A DNA stretch of 64,000 bases from CALMAK01 sp964392265 (GCA_964392265.1 CAYMOS010000004.1:1-64000), one strand, 5' to 3'. Counted from the first letter of the stretch, positions 1 through 7,619 are shown. Made by a program: numbers and translations. The notes: generated from the sequence alone by a model not told the origin.

Positions 1-76
1 GCGGGTATAGCTCAGTTGTTAGAGCGCTTCCTTGCCAAGGAAGAGGCCAGGAGTTAGAGTCTCCTTACCCGCACCA
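1..76 (+). tRNA. tRNA-Gly (anticodon GCC)
   Basis: A complete cloverleaf with encoded CCA. Acceptor strands 1-7 and 66-72 pair fully. The anticodon stem CTTCC/GGAAG encloses TTGCCAA, giving anticodon GCC. The D-loop reads AGTTGTTA where the neighbouring tRNA-Phe has AGTTGGTA, and the T-loop reads TTAGAGT instead of the usual TTC start, so the tertiary pair G19-C56 appears replaced by U19-A56. It lies 20 bp before tRNA-Phe and is probably co-transcribed with it. Confidence 0.93.
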
Positions 77-96
77 AGTTTATTCGATTCCAATAC

Positions 97-172
97 GGCT
101 CTTTAGCTCAGTTGGTAGAGCAGAGGCCTGAAGAGCCTTGTGTCCCCAGTTCAAGTCTGGGAGGAGCCACCA
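97..172 (+). tRNA. tRNA-Phe (anticodon GAA)
   Basis: Acceptor strands 97-103 and 162-168 pair, discriminator A169 and CCA 170-172 are encoded. The anticodon stem GAGGC/GCCTT encloses CTGAAGA, giving anticodon GAA. The 3' half is also read on the minus strand as the C-terminus of the adjacent serine recombinase, and the 106-bp inverted repeat begins at C168, so the tRNA 3' end is the likely attachment site of that element. Confidence 0.95.
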
Positions 173-1703
173 AATCGGAACAAATACGGAAATTGCCGCC
201 CTCTGGGGCGGTTTTTTCTCTGGCGGCGCGCAGCGCCTGCCAGTGGGGTTTCAGGGGGGAGATTTGAAATTGCTCGGCCGCGAGGCCAACTTTTTTGTTT
301 TCCATTTTCAGGTTCAAGCCAAAGATTTCGACATACAGCGACTTTTTAGCCGCTAGGTCATCGCATTTTGCTATTTCCCAGATAGAAACGGCAGTTTCTA
401 TCCATTTTTTCATGGGTTCAAGCCAAGTATTTTGCCCAAGCAAAATACTGCCCATTTTCTCCTCTAGCGTTTTCTTTTCGCTCATAATCTCGGCTTTCTT
501 GGCGAGGTAATCGGCACGCTCAATGTCTTGCTCCAAAAAGCTATCAAGTAAACGCTCCAGCTTTTCAGACAGTCGGGCGATTTGCTCGCGCACATCGCCA
601 GCTTGCCGCGCGCTTGCGCCTGCACTTTCGGCCTCGTCGCGCTCCAGCCACGCCAGTAGTTGGCTCGCCCATTCTTTCGGCATGGCGTAGCCAAGCGCAA
701 GGCTTGCCAATTGCTCATCAAAAAGTTCGCTCCGCACAGCAGGCTCTTTGCATTGCACCGTTTTGCTCTTGCGCGTGCAATGGTAATACACATATGCGCA
801 CGAAGTACCATTTTTGTATCGCTTAACTTGCCGCTCGGCAGTAATCATCATGCCGCACGTGCAACGCACCACGCCGCATAGCGGCATTGGTTCATTTTTC
901 ACCTTGTGCCGCGTGCGACAGCGTCGCTCTAGCACCGCTTGCACTCGGTCAAATAATTTCTTGGTAATCAAGGCCTCGTGCTTGCCCTCGTGTACCTCGC
1001 CGCCATAGCGAAAATGTCCGTAGTACACAGGATTTATCAGCATGAGCTTGACTTTGTCTTTCGGCCACGGCTTGCCGCCCTTGGTTTTAATGCCATTATC
1101 ATATAAAAACGCGGCAATGTCCTCTAATCGGCTCGCGTCCTTGGCGTACAACTCAAATGCTTGCTTTGCTAGCTTTTTGGTCGATGTATCGACCGCCAGC
1201 GTTTTAGTCCTTGGGTGGTTGTAGTAACCAAGCGGCGCAAGCCCAGGAAACTCGCCGCGCCGTACCTTTTGGCGCAGCCCGCGCTTGACGTTTTCGGCGA
1301 GATTATCGACGTAGTATTTGCTCTGGCTAAACATAATCGACAGCATAAACTTGCCTTGGCTCGTGTTTTCAAACTGAAACATCGGAAACCGCAAAAAGTT
1401 GAGGATGACTTGGTCAAGTAAATAGATGATTTGGCCGCCGTCAATCGAATTACGCGCCAGTCGGTCGGGATGCCACGCCAAAATGCCATTGGCCTCGCCA
1501 TTTTGTATGCGCGTGAGCATACTATTGAATATCGGTCGGCCAGGAACTTTTGCGGTTTTCTTTTCTATCAGCTCGTCAATCACGACCAGCCCATTATCGC
1601 GCGCATACTTGCGTAGCTCGACCATTTGCGCCTCGATACTCAATACTTGTTTGTCCTCCACGTCGGTTGATTTGCGCGCGTAGAGAAAATACTTCTCGTC
1701 CAT
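108..1703 (-). CDS. Large serine recombinase (site-specific integrase) at tRNA-Phe
   Basis: The N-terminus has the resolvase fold with the nucleophile region YARKST and the downstream DRLARN motif at about residues 80-85. A recombinase domain and a zinc-ribbon-like segment with Cys pairs (CGVVRCTCGM and YHCTRKSKTVQC) follow, then a coiled-coil region near residues 365-425. This is the usual order in phage-type large serine integrases. I start at ATG 1703 because an AGGGAGGG ribosome-binding site sits just upstream. About the last 54 residues are encoded by the 106-bp inverted repeat and by tRNA-Phe itself and look like read-through rather than a domain. The gene presumably moved the element now beside the tRNA. 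Confidence 0.9.
   Translation of the reverse strand: MDEKYFLYARKSTDVEDKQVLSIEAQMVELRKYARDNGLVVIDELIEKKTAKVPGRPIFNSMLTRIQNGEANGILAWHPDRLARNSIDGGQIIYLLDQVILNFLRFPMFQFENTSQGKFMLSIMFSQSKYYVDNLAENVKRGLRQKVRRGEFPGLAPLGYYNHPRTKTLAVDTSTKKLAKQAFELYAKDASRLEDIAAFLYDNGIKTKGGKPWPKDKVKLMLINPVYYGHFRYGGEVHEGKHEALITKKLFDRVQAVLERRCRTRHKVKNEPMPLCGVVRCTCGMMITAERQVKRYKNGTSCAYVYYHCTRKSKTVQCKEPAVRSELFDEQLASLALGYAMPKEWASQLLAWLERDEAESAGASARQAGDVREQIARLSEKLERLLDSFLEQDIERADYLAKKAEIMSEKKTLEEKMGSILLGQNTWLEPMKKWIETAVSIWEIAKCDDLAAKKSLYVEIFGLNLKMENKKVGLAAEQFQISPLKPHWQALRAAREKTAPEGGNFRICSDLVAPPRLELGTQGSSGLCSTN
168..273. repeat. 106-bp inverted repeat, left copy
   Basis: Base-by-base comparison shows this segment is the exact reverse complement of 1894-1999. 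It starts at the last acceptor base of tRNA-Phe and contains that tRNA's rho-independent terminator. It also encodes the tail of the recombinase on the minus strand. Confidence 0.95.
195..217 (+). terminator. Rho-independent terminator of the tRNA-Gly/tRNA-Phe unit
   Basis: Stem CCGCCC (196-201), loop TCTG, stem GGGCGG (206-211), followed by six T. It lies 23 bp past tRNA-Phe inside the left inverted repeat. The right copy carries the same terminator pointing the other way. Confidence 0.85.
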
Positions 1704-1893
1704 TTCACACCCTCCCTGCACTTAAATAGCCGCCCTGTTGCACACAAACTAGGCAAACCTAACTTGTACAGGACGGCTATTAAAGCCTACAAAAAGAGGT
1801 TGCCGTTATTAGTTTGTGTGCTCTTTTATTTTACCACGAAGTGGCGCGGCCTTGGCCGCGAGAAACAAAAAAGCACCCCGACTTGTCGGGGTG
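1704..1893. promoter_or_regulatory. Nested dyads and a minus-strand terminator upstream of the recombinase
   Basis: No gene is seen here. Two interleaved inverted repeats are visible: 1725-1738 with 1768-1781 (13 of 14 bases) and 1740-1751 with 1810-1821 (12 of 12). A terminator reading on the minus strand follows, with stem 1874-1881/1886-1893 and a run of six A on the plus strand at 1867-1872. It would stop transcripts entering the recombinase gene from the right, so expression must start from the dyad region. The dyads may be operator or recombinase-binding sites. Confidence 0.6.
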
Positions 1894-1999
1894 GCAATTT
1901 CAAATCTCCCCCCTGAAACCCCACTGGCAGGCGCTGCGCGCCGCCAGAGAAAAAACCGCCCCAGAGGGCGGCAATTTCCGTATTTGTTCCGATTTGGTG
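1894..1999. repeat. 106-bp inverted repeat, right copy
   Basis: Exact reverse complement of 168-273. The plus strand still encodes the same peptide that forms the recombinase tail, but after ...ICSDLV it continues into RFYNQVRTDFEQND and stops at 2042-2044, instead of reading into tRNA-Phe. Confidence 0.95.
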
Positions 2000-2242
2000 C
2001 GATTTTACAACCAAGTCCGAACTGATTTTGAGCAAAATGACTGAGCCGTGCAGGCTCAGCCCCAACGCCTGCGGGCGCACGCGCCCGCTCGCCCCACCAG
2101 AAAAACCCTTTGCTTTATTTTTTGAGATTTCCCCCCGCCGATTTTCTTTTTTAGTTATAAAGGGTGTTTCTGGTGGTGGCGTGTCGCTTTAGCGACTTGG
2201 CGTATTTTTCGCGTATTCACTCCGTGAGCACGCGAAAAATGA
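2000..2242. other. Gene-free region packed with hairpins
   Basis: No coding sequence is supported. Successive dyads are visible: 2041-2047/2053-2059 (CTGAGCC), 2071-2077/2082-2088 (GCGGGCG), 2094-2111/2159-2176 (17 of 18 bases), 2183-2196 (GTCGC loop GCGAC), and 2204-2214/2230-2240 (11 of 11). The last one abuts the TATAAT box of the RNA gene at 2253 and may be an operator. CCACCA at 2094-2099 could be a remnant of an attachment site because tRNA-Phe ends the same way. Confidence 0.55.
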
Positions 2243-2252
2243 TATAATAAAA

Positions 2253-2405
2253 GGGTCTAGATTAAAGTAAATTAACAGTAAGCGCGAAAGCTATATTGCT
2301 GCACGTTTGAGATATTTCCGTAAATGGGCAACTCATGCGTGTAGGACGTATCTCACGATTCGCGCTTACTTTAGTCTAGACAACCGCACGGGTTGTCCTT
2401 TTATT
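2253..2405 (+). ncRNA. Candidate structured small RNA of unknown class
   Basis: A TATAAT box lies at 2243-2248. The 5' segment from 2255 and the 3' segment ending at 2381 pair in a long closing stem (GTCTAGA with TCTAGAC, and GTAAGCGCGAA with TTCGCGCTTAC), interrupted by an 11-nt bulge on the 5' side. An inner TGAGATA/TATCTCA stem is also present. A terminator follows (ACAACC, loop, GGTTGT, then CCTTTTATTTT, 2380-2405). I do not recognise 6S, SRP RNA, tmRNA or RNase P signatures. It sits 40 bp before the methyltransferase start, so it might be a regulator of that operon. Confidence 0.6.
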
Positions 2406-2445
2406 TTGCGACTGCCGCGGTTGTCTGGGCGGAAAGCAAAGCGAT

Positions 2446-3516
2446 ATGTCCACACGAAAACAACTAAAAACGAATGTCGTTCTTGAGGGCGACTGCATAG
2501 AATTATTAAAAACATTGCCAGACAAGTCGATTGACCTTGTTTTTGCCGACCCGCCGTACAACCTGCAGCTCAAAGGCGACTTGTGGCGACCAAATAATAC
2601 AAAAGTGTCTGCCGTCGATGACGACTGGGACAAATACGATAGCTTTGCTGTCTACGACGACTTTACGACCAAATGGCTTGCCGAGTGCCGCCGCGCTCTC
2701 AAAGACAATGGCTCACTTTGGGTAATCGGTAGCTATCACAATATCTTTCGCGTTGGAAAAATTGTGCAAGACCTCGACTATTGGATTTTGAACGATATTC
2801 TCTGGGTCAAGACAAACCCTATGCCAAACTTCAAAGGCACACGCTTTAACAACTCGCACGAAACGCTAATCTGGGCTGGTAAATCTGAAAAATCAAAGCC
2901 GACATTTAACTACAAAACCATGAAAGCCCACAACGAAGATAAGCAAATGCGCAGCGATTGGCTTATTCCTATTTGTAGCGGGCAAGAACGAGTGAAAATC
3001 AACGGCGAAAAAGCTCACTCGACACAAAAGCCGCTTGCATTGCTCCGCCGAATTATCAACGCAACCACAAAGCCAGGCGATGTCGTGCTTGATCCATTCC
3101 TCGGCAGCGGCACAACAGCAGTCGCAGCCAAAGAGCTTGGACGCTCATATGTCGGACTTGAGCGCGACAGTACCTATGTCAAAGTTGCGGAGAAGCGACT
3201 TGCTGACACAACACCGCTTGACGAAACATTTGTTACAAGTAAGCTAGAGGCAAAAGCACCGCGCGTTGCATTTGGCTTGCTGGTCGATATTGGACTTATC
3301 AAAGCAGGCGCGACACTCACCAGCAAAGACGGTAAGCATTCCGCAGTCGTTACCGCCAACGGCTCGCTCAAGAGTGGCGACATTGAGGGTTCTATTCACA
3401 AAGTTGGCGCAGTTCTGCAAGACCAACCGTCATGCAATGGCTGGACATTTTGGCATATCGACGGCGCACTGATTGACGATATTCGCCAAAAGTATTTGGA
3501 GCAAAATTATGCTTGA
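2446..3516 (+). CDS. DNA adenine-N6 methyltransferase, CcrM/HinfI type
   Basis: Motif IV DPPYNLQL occurs near residue 35 and motif I DPFLGSGTT near residue 210, the permuted beta-class order. The target-recognition region between them (SHETLIWAGKS, KAHSTQKP) and the C-terminal RAMA-like domain (roughly residues 270-355) match the CcrM/M.HinfI group, which methylates GANTC. The stop codon overlaps the start of the restriction gene, so the two proteins are made from one transcript. Expected role: protect host DNA from the partner nuclease. The GANTC specificity is inferred from family resemblance. Confidence 0.9.
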   Translation: MSTRKQLKTNVVLEGDCIELLKTLPDKSIDLVFADPPYNLQLKGDLWRPNNTKVSAVDDDWDKYDSFAVYDDFTTKWLAECRRALKDNGSLWVIGSYHNIFRVGKIVQDLDYWILNDILWVKTNPMPNFKGTRFNNSHETLIWAGKSEKSKPTFNYKTMKAHNEDKQMRSDWLIPICSGQERVKINGEKAHSTQKPLALLRRIINATTKPGDVVLDPFLGSGTTAVAAKELGRSYVGLERDSTYVKVAEKRLADTTPLDETFVTSKLEAKAPRVAFGLLVDIGLIKAGATLTSKDGKHSAVVTANGSLKSGDIEGSIHKVGAVLQDQPSCNGWTFWHIDGALIDDIRQKYLEQNYA

Positions 3517-4384
3517 GTATGAGGTATTCAAAGACATTTTCGACGAAAAGATATTTGCAAAGTCGAAGCCTGACCTACTCAAGAAAGTCGCCGAATACCC
3601 CGATAGATACGTTGGTCTGTTTCGCCCGACCAAGCCAGAGGCAAAACTATTGCAAAATCTCTTACAGTCAAATGAAATCCGCTTTGGCGACGCTTTTGAG
3701 GTAGCAATCAAGCAGTATTTTATCAATGAGGGTTGGCAGCCGTTGCAGCAAAAGATTATTTCCAAAGAGGGCGACGCACTCGACATCGACCAGCTACTCA
3801 TGAAAGACGACAAAGTGCTATTCATTGAGCAAAAAGTGCGTGACGACCACGATTCAACCAAAAAGCGCGGACAAATTAGCAACTTTGAGAAAAAGCTAGA
3901 GGCGTTGGTTGATATTTACGGCGAGAAGGTAACGTGGGGATTTTTCTACTTCATCGACCCAAGCCTCGTAAAGAACAGGAACTTTTACCAGCCAGAGCTA
4001 AAGAAGTTGCAAGAATCATGGGGTGTGCATTTGTCGGTATCGTATGGACAAGATATGTTCGACCAACTCGGCTACCCGAATATCTGGCTCGACATCATGG
4101 CAAACTTGCAAAAGTGGCGGCACGACATACCCGACCTGCCGAACGTCAATTTTGACACCAACCCCGAAGAATCCGCCGAAGAAATAAAAGACCTACCACT
4201 CCGCATATTCCGCAAGTTATTTGATGATGAGCGAATTGTGAGCCAGATATTGCCTGTGTTGTTTCCGACTGGCGCGACGTTGGCGATACTTGAGCCGTAT
4301 CTTCGATCGCAAGATGTAATAGTAGCGGGCAAAATAGCAAGCTCTATGAGGTTGTATCTGCACTCGTATCGTACCAAGGTGTAA
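3509..4384 (+). CDS. Type II restriction endonuclease, HinfI-like
   Basis: About 291 residues starting at ATG 3509, which overlaps the methyltransferase TGA by 8 bases. An earlier in-frame ATG lies inside the methyltransferase gene and is less likely. A PD-(D/E)XK core is visible: GDALDIDQLLM, then the FIEQK strand and a KKRGQ segment around residues 90-130. The pairing with a CcrM/HinfI-type methylase, and its length, suggest cleavage at GANTC. Without the methylase this protein would be toxic, and the overlap links their synthesis. Confidence 0.8.
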   Translation: MLEYEVFKDIFDEKIFAKSKPDLLKKVAEYPDRYVGLFRPTKPEAKLLQNLLQSNEIRFGDAFEVAIKQYFINEGWQPLQQKIISKEGDALDIDQLLMKDDKVLFIEQKVRDDHDSTKKRGQISNFEKKLEALVDIYGEKVTWGFFYFIDPSLVKNRNFYQPELKKLQESWGVHLSVSYGQDMFDQLGYPNIWLDIMANLQKWRHDIPDLPNVNFDTNPEESAEEIKDLPLRIFRKLFDDERIVSQILPVLFPTGATLAILEPYLRSQDVIVAGKIASSMRLYLHSYRTKV

Positions 4385-4425
4385 CTAGTATCTACCACAA
4401 GTTACGCTTATGCTATCATAGGTAC

Positions 4426-5028
4426 ATGGGCGCGGTATCTACAAACACAAAGACAAGCGACAAAATAGTTCGCGAAAAACTTATCAAAACACTACTTGAG
4501 CAACATGACACATTAGGGGTTATGCAGGAGCTTGAGGTTGCCAGGGGAAGAGTAAGGGCTGATGTCGTTAAGCTTTCTGGCGGCAATATCCATGCATACG
4601 AAATAAAAAGTGATCTGGACACGCTACGCCGACTACCAAGGCAGATACGACATTACAATGAAGTCTTCTCAACAGTTACACTCGTTGTTGGTGTCGATCA
4701 TGTTGTTGAGGCACTCTACCTAATACCTGACTGGTGGGGCGTAATAGTGGCCGAGCTTGATAATACCGAAGTGCGGTTAAGTCCGATACGGCAAGTGCAG
4801 CAAAACAGCTATACTGATTACGAGGCAATATCTGATTTACTCCGAAAGCATGAGTTAATGAAAGTGTTAAACACTACTAGTGTTGGCAGTTGCCGTAGCA
4901 TGTCAAAGCAGAGGCTCGTTCAAGAAGCACGACAGGAACTTAGCAAGGAAACCCTAGTCGAGCAGCTCGCTAGCACTCTTCTTGCGAGAGATGAAAGACT
5001 GGTGTCAAGCTTGCATATTGCCCTTTAG
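4426..5028 (+). CDS. sce7726-family protein
   Basis: About 200 residues. The segment RADVVKLSGG...HAYEIKSDLDTLRRLPRQ matches the sce7726 family, which contains a nuclease-like D...E.K arrangement. Biochemical function is not established. A TATCAT box lies 6 nt before ATG 4426, so the transcript is probably leaderless and separate from the restriction operon. Its location beside restriction-modification genes suggests a defence or restriction-related role. Confidence 0.7.
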   Translation: MGAVSTNTKTSDKIVREKLIKTLLEQHDTLGVMQELEVARGRVRADVVKLSGGNIHAYEIKSDLDTLRRLPRQIRHYNEVFSTVTLVVGVDHVVEALYLIPDWWGVIVAELDNTEVRLSPIRQVQQNSYTDYEAISDLLRKHELMKVLNTTSVGSCRSMSKQRLVQEARQELSKETLVEQLASTLLARDERLVSSLHIAL

Positions 5029-5054
5029 TACGACTGTCATATGATGATTAATAC

Positions 5055-5354
5055 TTAGTGCAATCCAGTCGGCTGGGCCGCCTGGTAAGAAACCGTCATA
5101 TGTTTCAGGGTCAGCTCCGTCGCTGAGGCATTTCTCAAATTGGCTTGCTTTCTCTGCAATAGCTTCATCACCACAACGTGATCCTCAAACACCTCGTGGA
5201 TATACCCCCTCGTGTCATCTTGGAACCTTACGACCGCATGCACGTTGGCCGGTTGCAAGCCGCGTACCTGGACCATAAACGAGTCAATGCCGATAATCTC
5301 ACCGACCGGATTACCCGCCTTGACGAGAGCCTCAAACTTCTTAGCGCCCTGCAC
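5055..5354 (-). CDS. Stand-alone ATP synthase alpha N-terminal barrel domain
   Basis: The first ~65 residues read like the N-terminal beta-barrel of AtpA: VGEIIGIDSFMVQVRGL and later TRGYIHEVFEDHVVVMKL align with the VG.I..V.DG...V.GL and RG...NLE.D.VG.V.. pattern. The nucleotide-binding and C-terminal domains, about 400 residues, are absent, and the last 30 residues do not resemble AtpA. I start at GTG 5354 because GGAGG lies 6 nt upstream; this overlaps the delta-like gene by 14 bases. It could be a naturally minimal subunit or a remnant truncated by the defence island at 5028. Confidence 0.65.
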   Translation of the reverse strand: MQGAKKFEALVKAGNPVGEIIGIDSFMVQVRGLQPANVHAVVRFQDDTRGYIHEVFEDHVVVMKLLQRKQANLRNASATELTLKHMTVSYQAAQPTGLH

Positions 5355-5859
5355 GGATTGCCTCCAGTTCCTCAACGATCAAATGTCTAGCATCCTTTAG
5401 TTGCGCTCTGATACTAAGATCATGAATACGATTTGGCGTCCGAATATAGACGCCACCTATCAAATCGGGTTGCAAGCCTACGGCAATAATCGCTTGAGGA
5501 TGCACAGATTGACGTACCCACGATACTAGTTGCCCTAAACTGTCATTATCGGCCTCCGAGGCAAAGGTAATATGGACAACCGGCATCGTATCTTTTAGAT
5601 GCCCCAGTCGTACGATTAACTGACTGCGGACACGATGATCGTCAAGCGTTAAGTGATTCTCTGCAAGAAAACTAGTCATCTGGTCGGACATCCCCACCGT
5701 CCCCTGTATTGTCACTCCTACCTTTGTCTTTACTTCGGCTGCCGTCAGAGCACTGTCGATTTGCTCTAGTTCATGGAGCAAACGAGCGACGTCACGCTTG
5801 GTCGCAATACTACTAGGTAACACCAGATCCGATTGAGTATGGTCTCCTTGTTCACTCAT
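5341..5859 (-). CDS. ATP synthase delta/OSCP-like protein
   Basis: About 172 residues. The C-terminus GLQPDLIGGVYIRTPNRIHDLSIRAQL corresponds to the conserved end of F-type delta subunits (D..LIGG..I.....+.D.S+..QL). In the canonical enzyme delta joins the b stalk to the alpha N-termini. Start ATG overlaps the preceding TGA by 4 bases. The next gene encodes only the alpha domain that delta would touch, supporting a dedicated sub-complex. The N-terminal half is diverged from standard AtpH. Confidence 0.75.
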   Translation of the reverse strand: MSEQGDHTQSDLVLPSSIATKRDVARLLHELEQIDSALTAAEVKTKVGVTIQGTVGMSDQMTSFLAENHLTLDDHRVRSQLIVRLGHLKDTMPVVHITFASEADNDSLGQLVSWVRQSVHPQAIIAVGLQPDLIGGVYIRTPNRIHDLSIRAQLKDARHLIVEELEAIRAGR

Positions 5860-6761
5860 AACGTAATGTCGTCCATCATTTCTTTTTTATGCTCTTCCAT
5901 CTGTCGTAAAATACCCGGCAGCTGAGTCCGAACATCCGACTGCTCGCCCAAGGCACCAACGACATAGTGTTCAATGATACGAGCCATATTGTCATTAATG
6001 ACCGATCCGACCATCGCTTTTTGCTCTGCAGCAACGCGGTCAAGGAATTGCGATAGTTGTTGATGCTTTTCTTCCAACGCCTGAGCACTCGCGGTGAGGT
6101 GCTGCAAAGCCTGGGTCTGAGCAGCGCTCGTGGCTTCGACCCGCTTGAGATTTTCACTATACACACTATCAAGTGCAGACTTTTGGCGCTCAATAACTTG
6201 TCGTAGCTCACTCTCAAGATGTACTGATTGCTGCTGGGCCGCTTCGGCCGTTTGAGTCAATGCTGCCAATGCACCATCCTGCGAACGTTGAGCTACCGAA
6301 AGACGAGTTTTATGATCTTGAAAGACCCCGATCATTGCCACTTCTTGCTGAGCCACTGCTTGTTGCAACGAGTTACTCAGGCGCTGGTAGTTATCCCGAA
6401 CTTCTTGAGTGTCATGATTGAGCGACCGCACCATTGCTTCGCGTGATTCGGCGGCAATCTTGTCAAACTCCTTAATGCGATCACCCAACTGCTCGGTAAT
6501 CTCAGTATTAATGCGCGCCACTGTCATATCTAATTGACGCTGCATATGATCACGCAAGTCGCCGGTAATTTGGCGTACCGCCTCATCAACGTCTGTCTTT
6601 ATACTGGTAGTATTATCAGCAAGAATTTGCTTAAAGTGGTCACGACCGAGCTGACGCAATTCTTCTTGAAACTGTGCGTCAAACGTCTGACGAGCAACTA
6701 CCTCAGCCTCGGCCTCTGGTAGCTGATCGTCATCCTGCTTTTTATGCGTAAATAATCCCAC
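5856..6761 (-). CDS. Long coiled-coil protein of the ATP-synthase-like operon
   Basis: About 301 residues, hydrophilic, dominated by Gln/Glu/Ala-rich heptads from about residue 25 to 270, with no membrane segment. No enzyme motif is visible. By position between a membrane hairpin protein and a delta-like protein, it could act as a peripheral stalk analogous to subunit b, but the missing anchor and greater length argue against a simple AtpF. Translation begins at GTG 6761 with AAAGGTGA upstream, and it overlaps the delta-like gene by 4 bases. Confidence 0.55.
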   Translation of the reverse strand: MGLFTHKKQDDDQLPEAEAEVVARQTFDAQFQEELRQLGRDHFKQILADNTTSIKTDVDEAVRQITGDLRDHMQRQLDMTVARINTEITEQLGDRIKEFDKIAAESREAMVRSLNHDTQEVRDNYQRLSNSLQQAVAQQEVAMIGVFQDHKTRLSVAQRSQDGALAALTQTAEAAQQQSVHLESELRQVIERQKSALDSVYSENLKRVEATSAAQTQALQHLTASAQALEEKHQQLSQFLDRVAAEQKAMVGSVINDNMARIIEHYVVGALGEQSDVRTQLPGILRQMEEHKKEMMDDITL

Positions 6762-6782
6762 CCTTAATTCACCTTTTGTTTA

Positions 6783-7619
6783 TCATAACCTTAATAGTAA
6801 ATATACCGCAAATAGTCCGATAATTAAAATTAAAGCGCCGGTCAAGATAATCTCGAGAAGCGCACGGAAGATTGACTTTTTCGACATCGGATTACGCCCA
6901 ATCGAGATAACACTGTTACGCACCCCAACCGCTACAACGACAATCGCTGCGATCAAACTGACCGCTGTAATACCCATACTAAGATAAATACGGATAGGAC
7001 TGACTTCCTTTTCTGCAATTGCCTGACCGACCCGTTCGAGAAATTCAGGCACCTTGGCTTTGGTTGATTTCTCATTCGGATTACTACGGATGTCAATCGT
7101 CACTGGTACTGATCCCAGGGTTACTGTCACCATCTCACCAGCCGAGTTTTTGAGTTGGGTTTGACCCAGCGTAACCGCCTTACCATCAAAAGCACTAGCT
7201 GCTCGCCCAAAGACCGTCTTTTCTTCAGTGCCAGCCTTCATGACAACGCCATTAATCGAGGAAAGCGTTACATAATCACCGGCTGCAATTGGTCCCCCTT
7301 CGGTACTGACAAGTGCATTATAGGTACCCGACACCGCGACATAGGTTTCGTTTTCGACCGATCCAGCCGTCACCTTAAGGGGGAGCTGCTGCTGGTCGAC
7401 GGTTACGCCAAACATATTCTGTAAATCAGCCTTACTGGCAACTTTCACCCGATCCGAGCCAACACCTGTGAGTTGCACGATCGTACCACTATCAAGCGGC
7501 TGATCACTCGCATATCCTTGCACGTGACGAGCACTATTTGTCTCCGCCATGACGGGCATCACTAACCCGACAGTAACCACTGCAAATACTGTGCTAAAGA
7601 TGGCGACGAGTCGTCTCAC
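6783..7619 (-). CDS. Secreted-domain membrane protein with subunit c-like C-terminal hairpin
   Basis: About 278 residues starting at GTG 7619. Residues 1-25 form a signal peptide ending near VMA-ET. An exported beta-rich region of about 170 residues follows; its GDYVTLSSINGVVMKAG stretch resembles small beta domains found in surface proteins. The end has two transmembrane helices joined by ISIGRNPMSKKSIF, strikingly like the polar loop of Fo subunit c (A/G-R-N/Q-P). The usual mid-membrane carboxylate is not clearly placed: a Glu occurs only near the start of helix 2. First gene of the operon, 21 bp before the coiled-coil gene. Confidence 0.55.
   Translation of the reverse strand: MRRLVAIFSTVFAVVTVGLVMPVMAETNSARHVQGYASDQPLDSGTIVQLTGVGSDRVKVASKADLQNMFGVTVDQQQLPLKVTAGSVENETYVAVSGTYNALVSTEGGPIAAGDYVTLSSINGVVMKAGTEEKTVFGRAASAFDGKAVTLGQTQLKNSAGEMVTVTLGSVPVTIDIRSNPNEKSTKAKVPEFLERVGQAIAEKEVSPIRIYLSMGITAVSLIAAIVVVAVGVRNSVISIGRNPMSKKSIFRALLEIILTGALILIIGLFAVYLLLRL

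Noticed and set aside
138..356. Plus-strand frames beginning in tRNA-Phe and running through the left repeat
   Set aside because: They are antisense to the recombinase tail and consist of tRNA and terminator sequence.
1814..2044. A 76-codon plus-strand frame over the right repeat
   Set aside because: It is the repeat-encoded tail with random extensions and no start signal. Kept only as evidence for tail switching.
168..5054. Direct-repeat boundary of an element at tRNA-Phe
   Set aside because: Apart from CCACCA at 2094-2099 I found no clear second copy of the tRNA-Phe end up to the ATP-synthase-like operon, so no right boundary is asserted.
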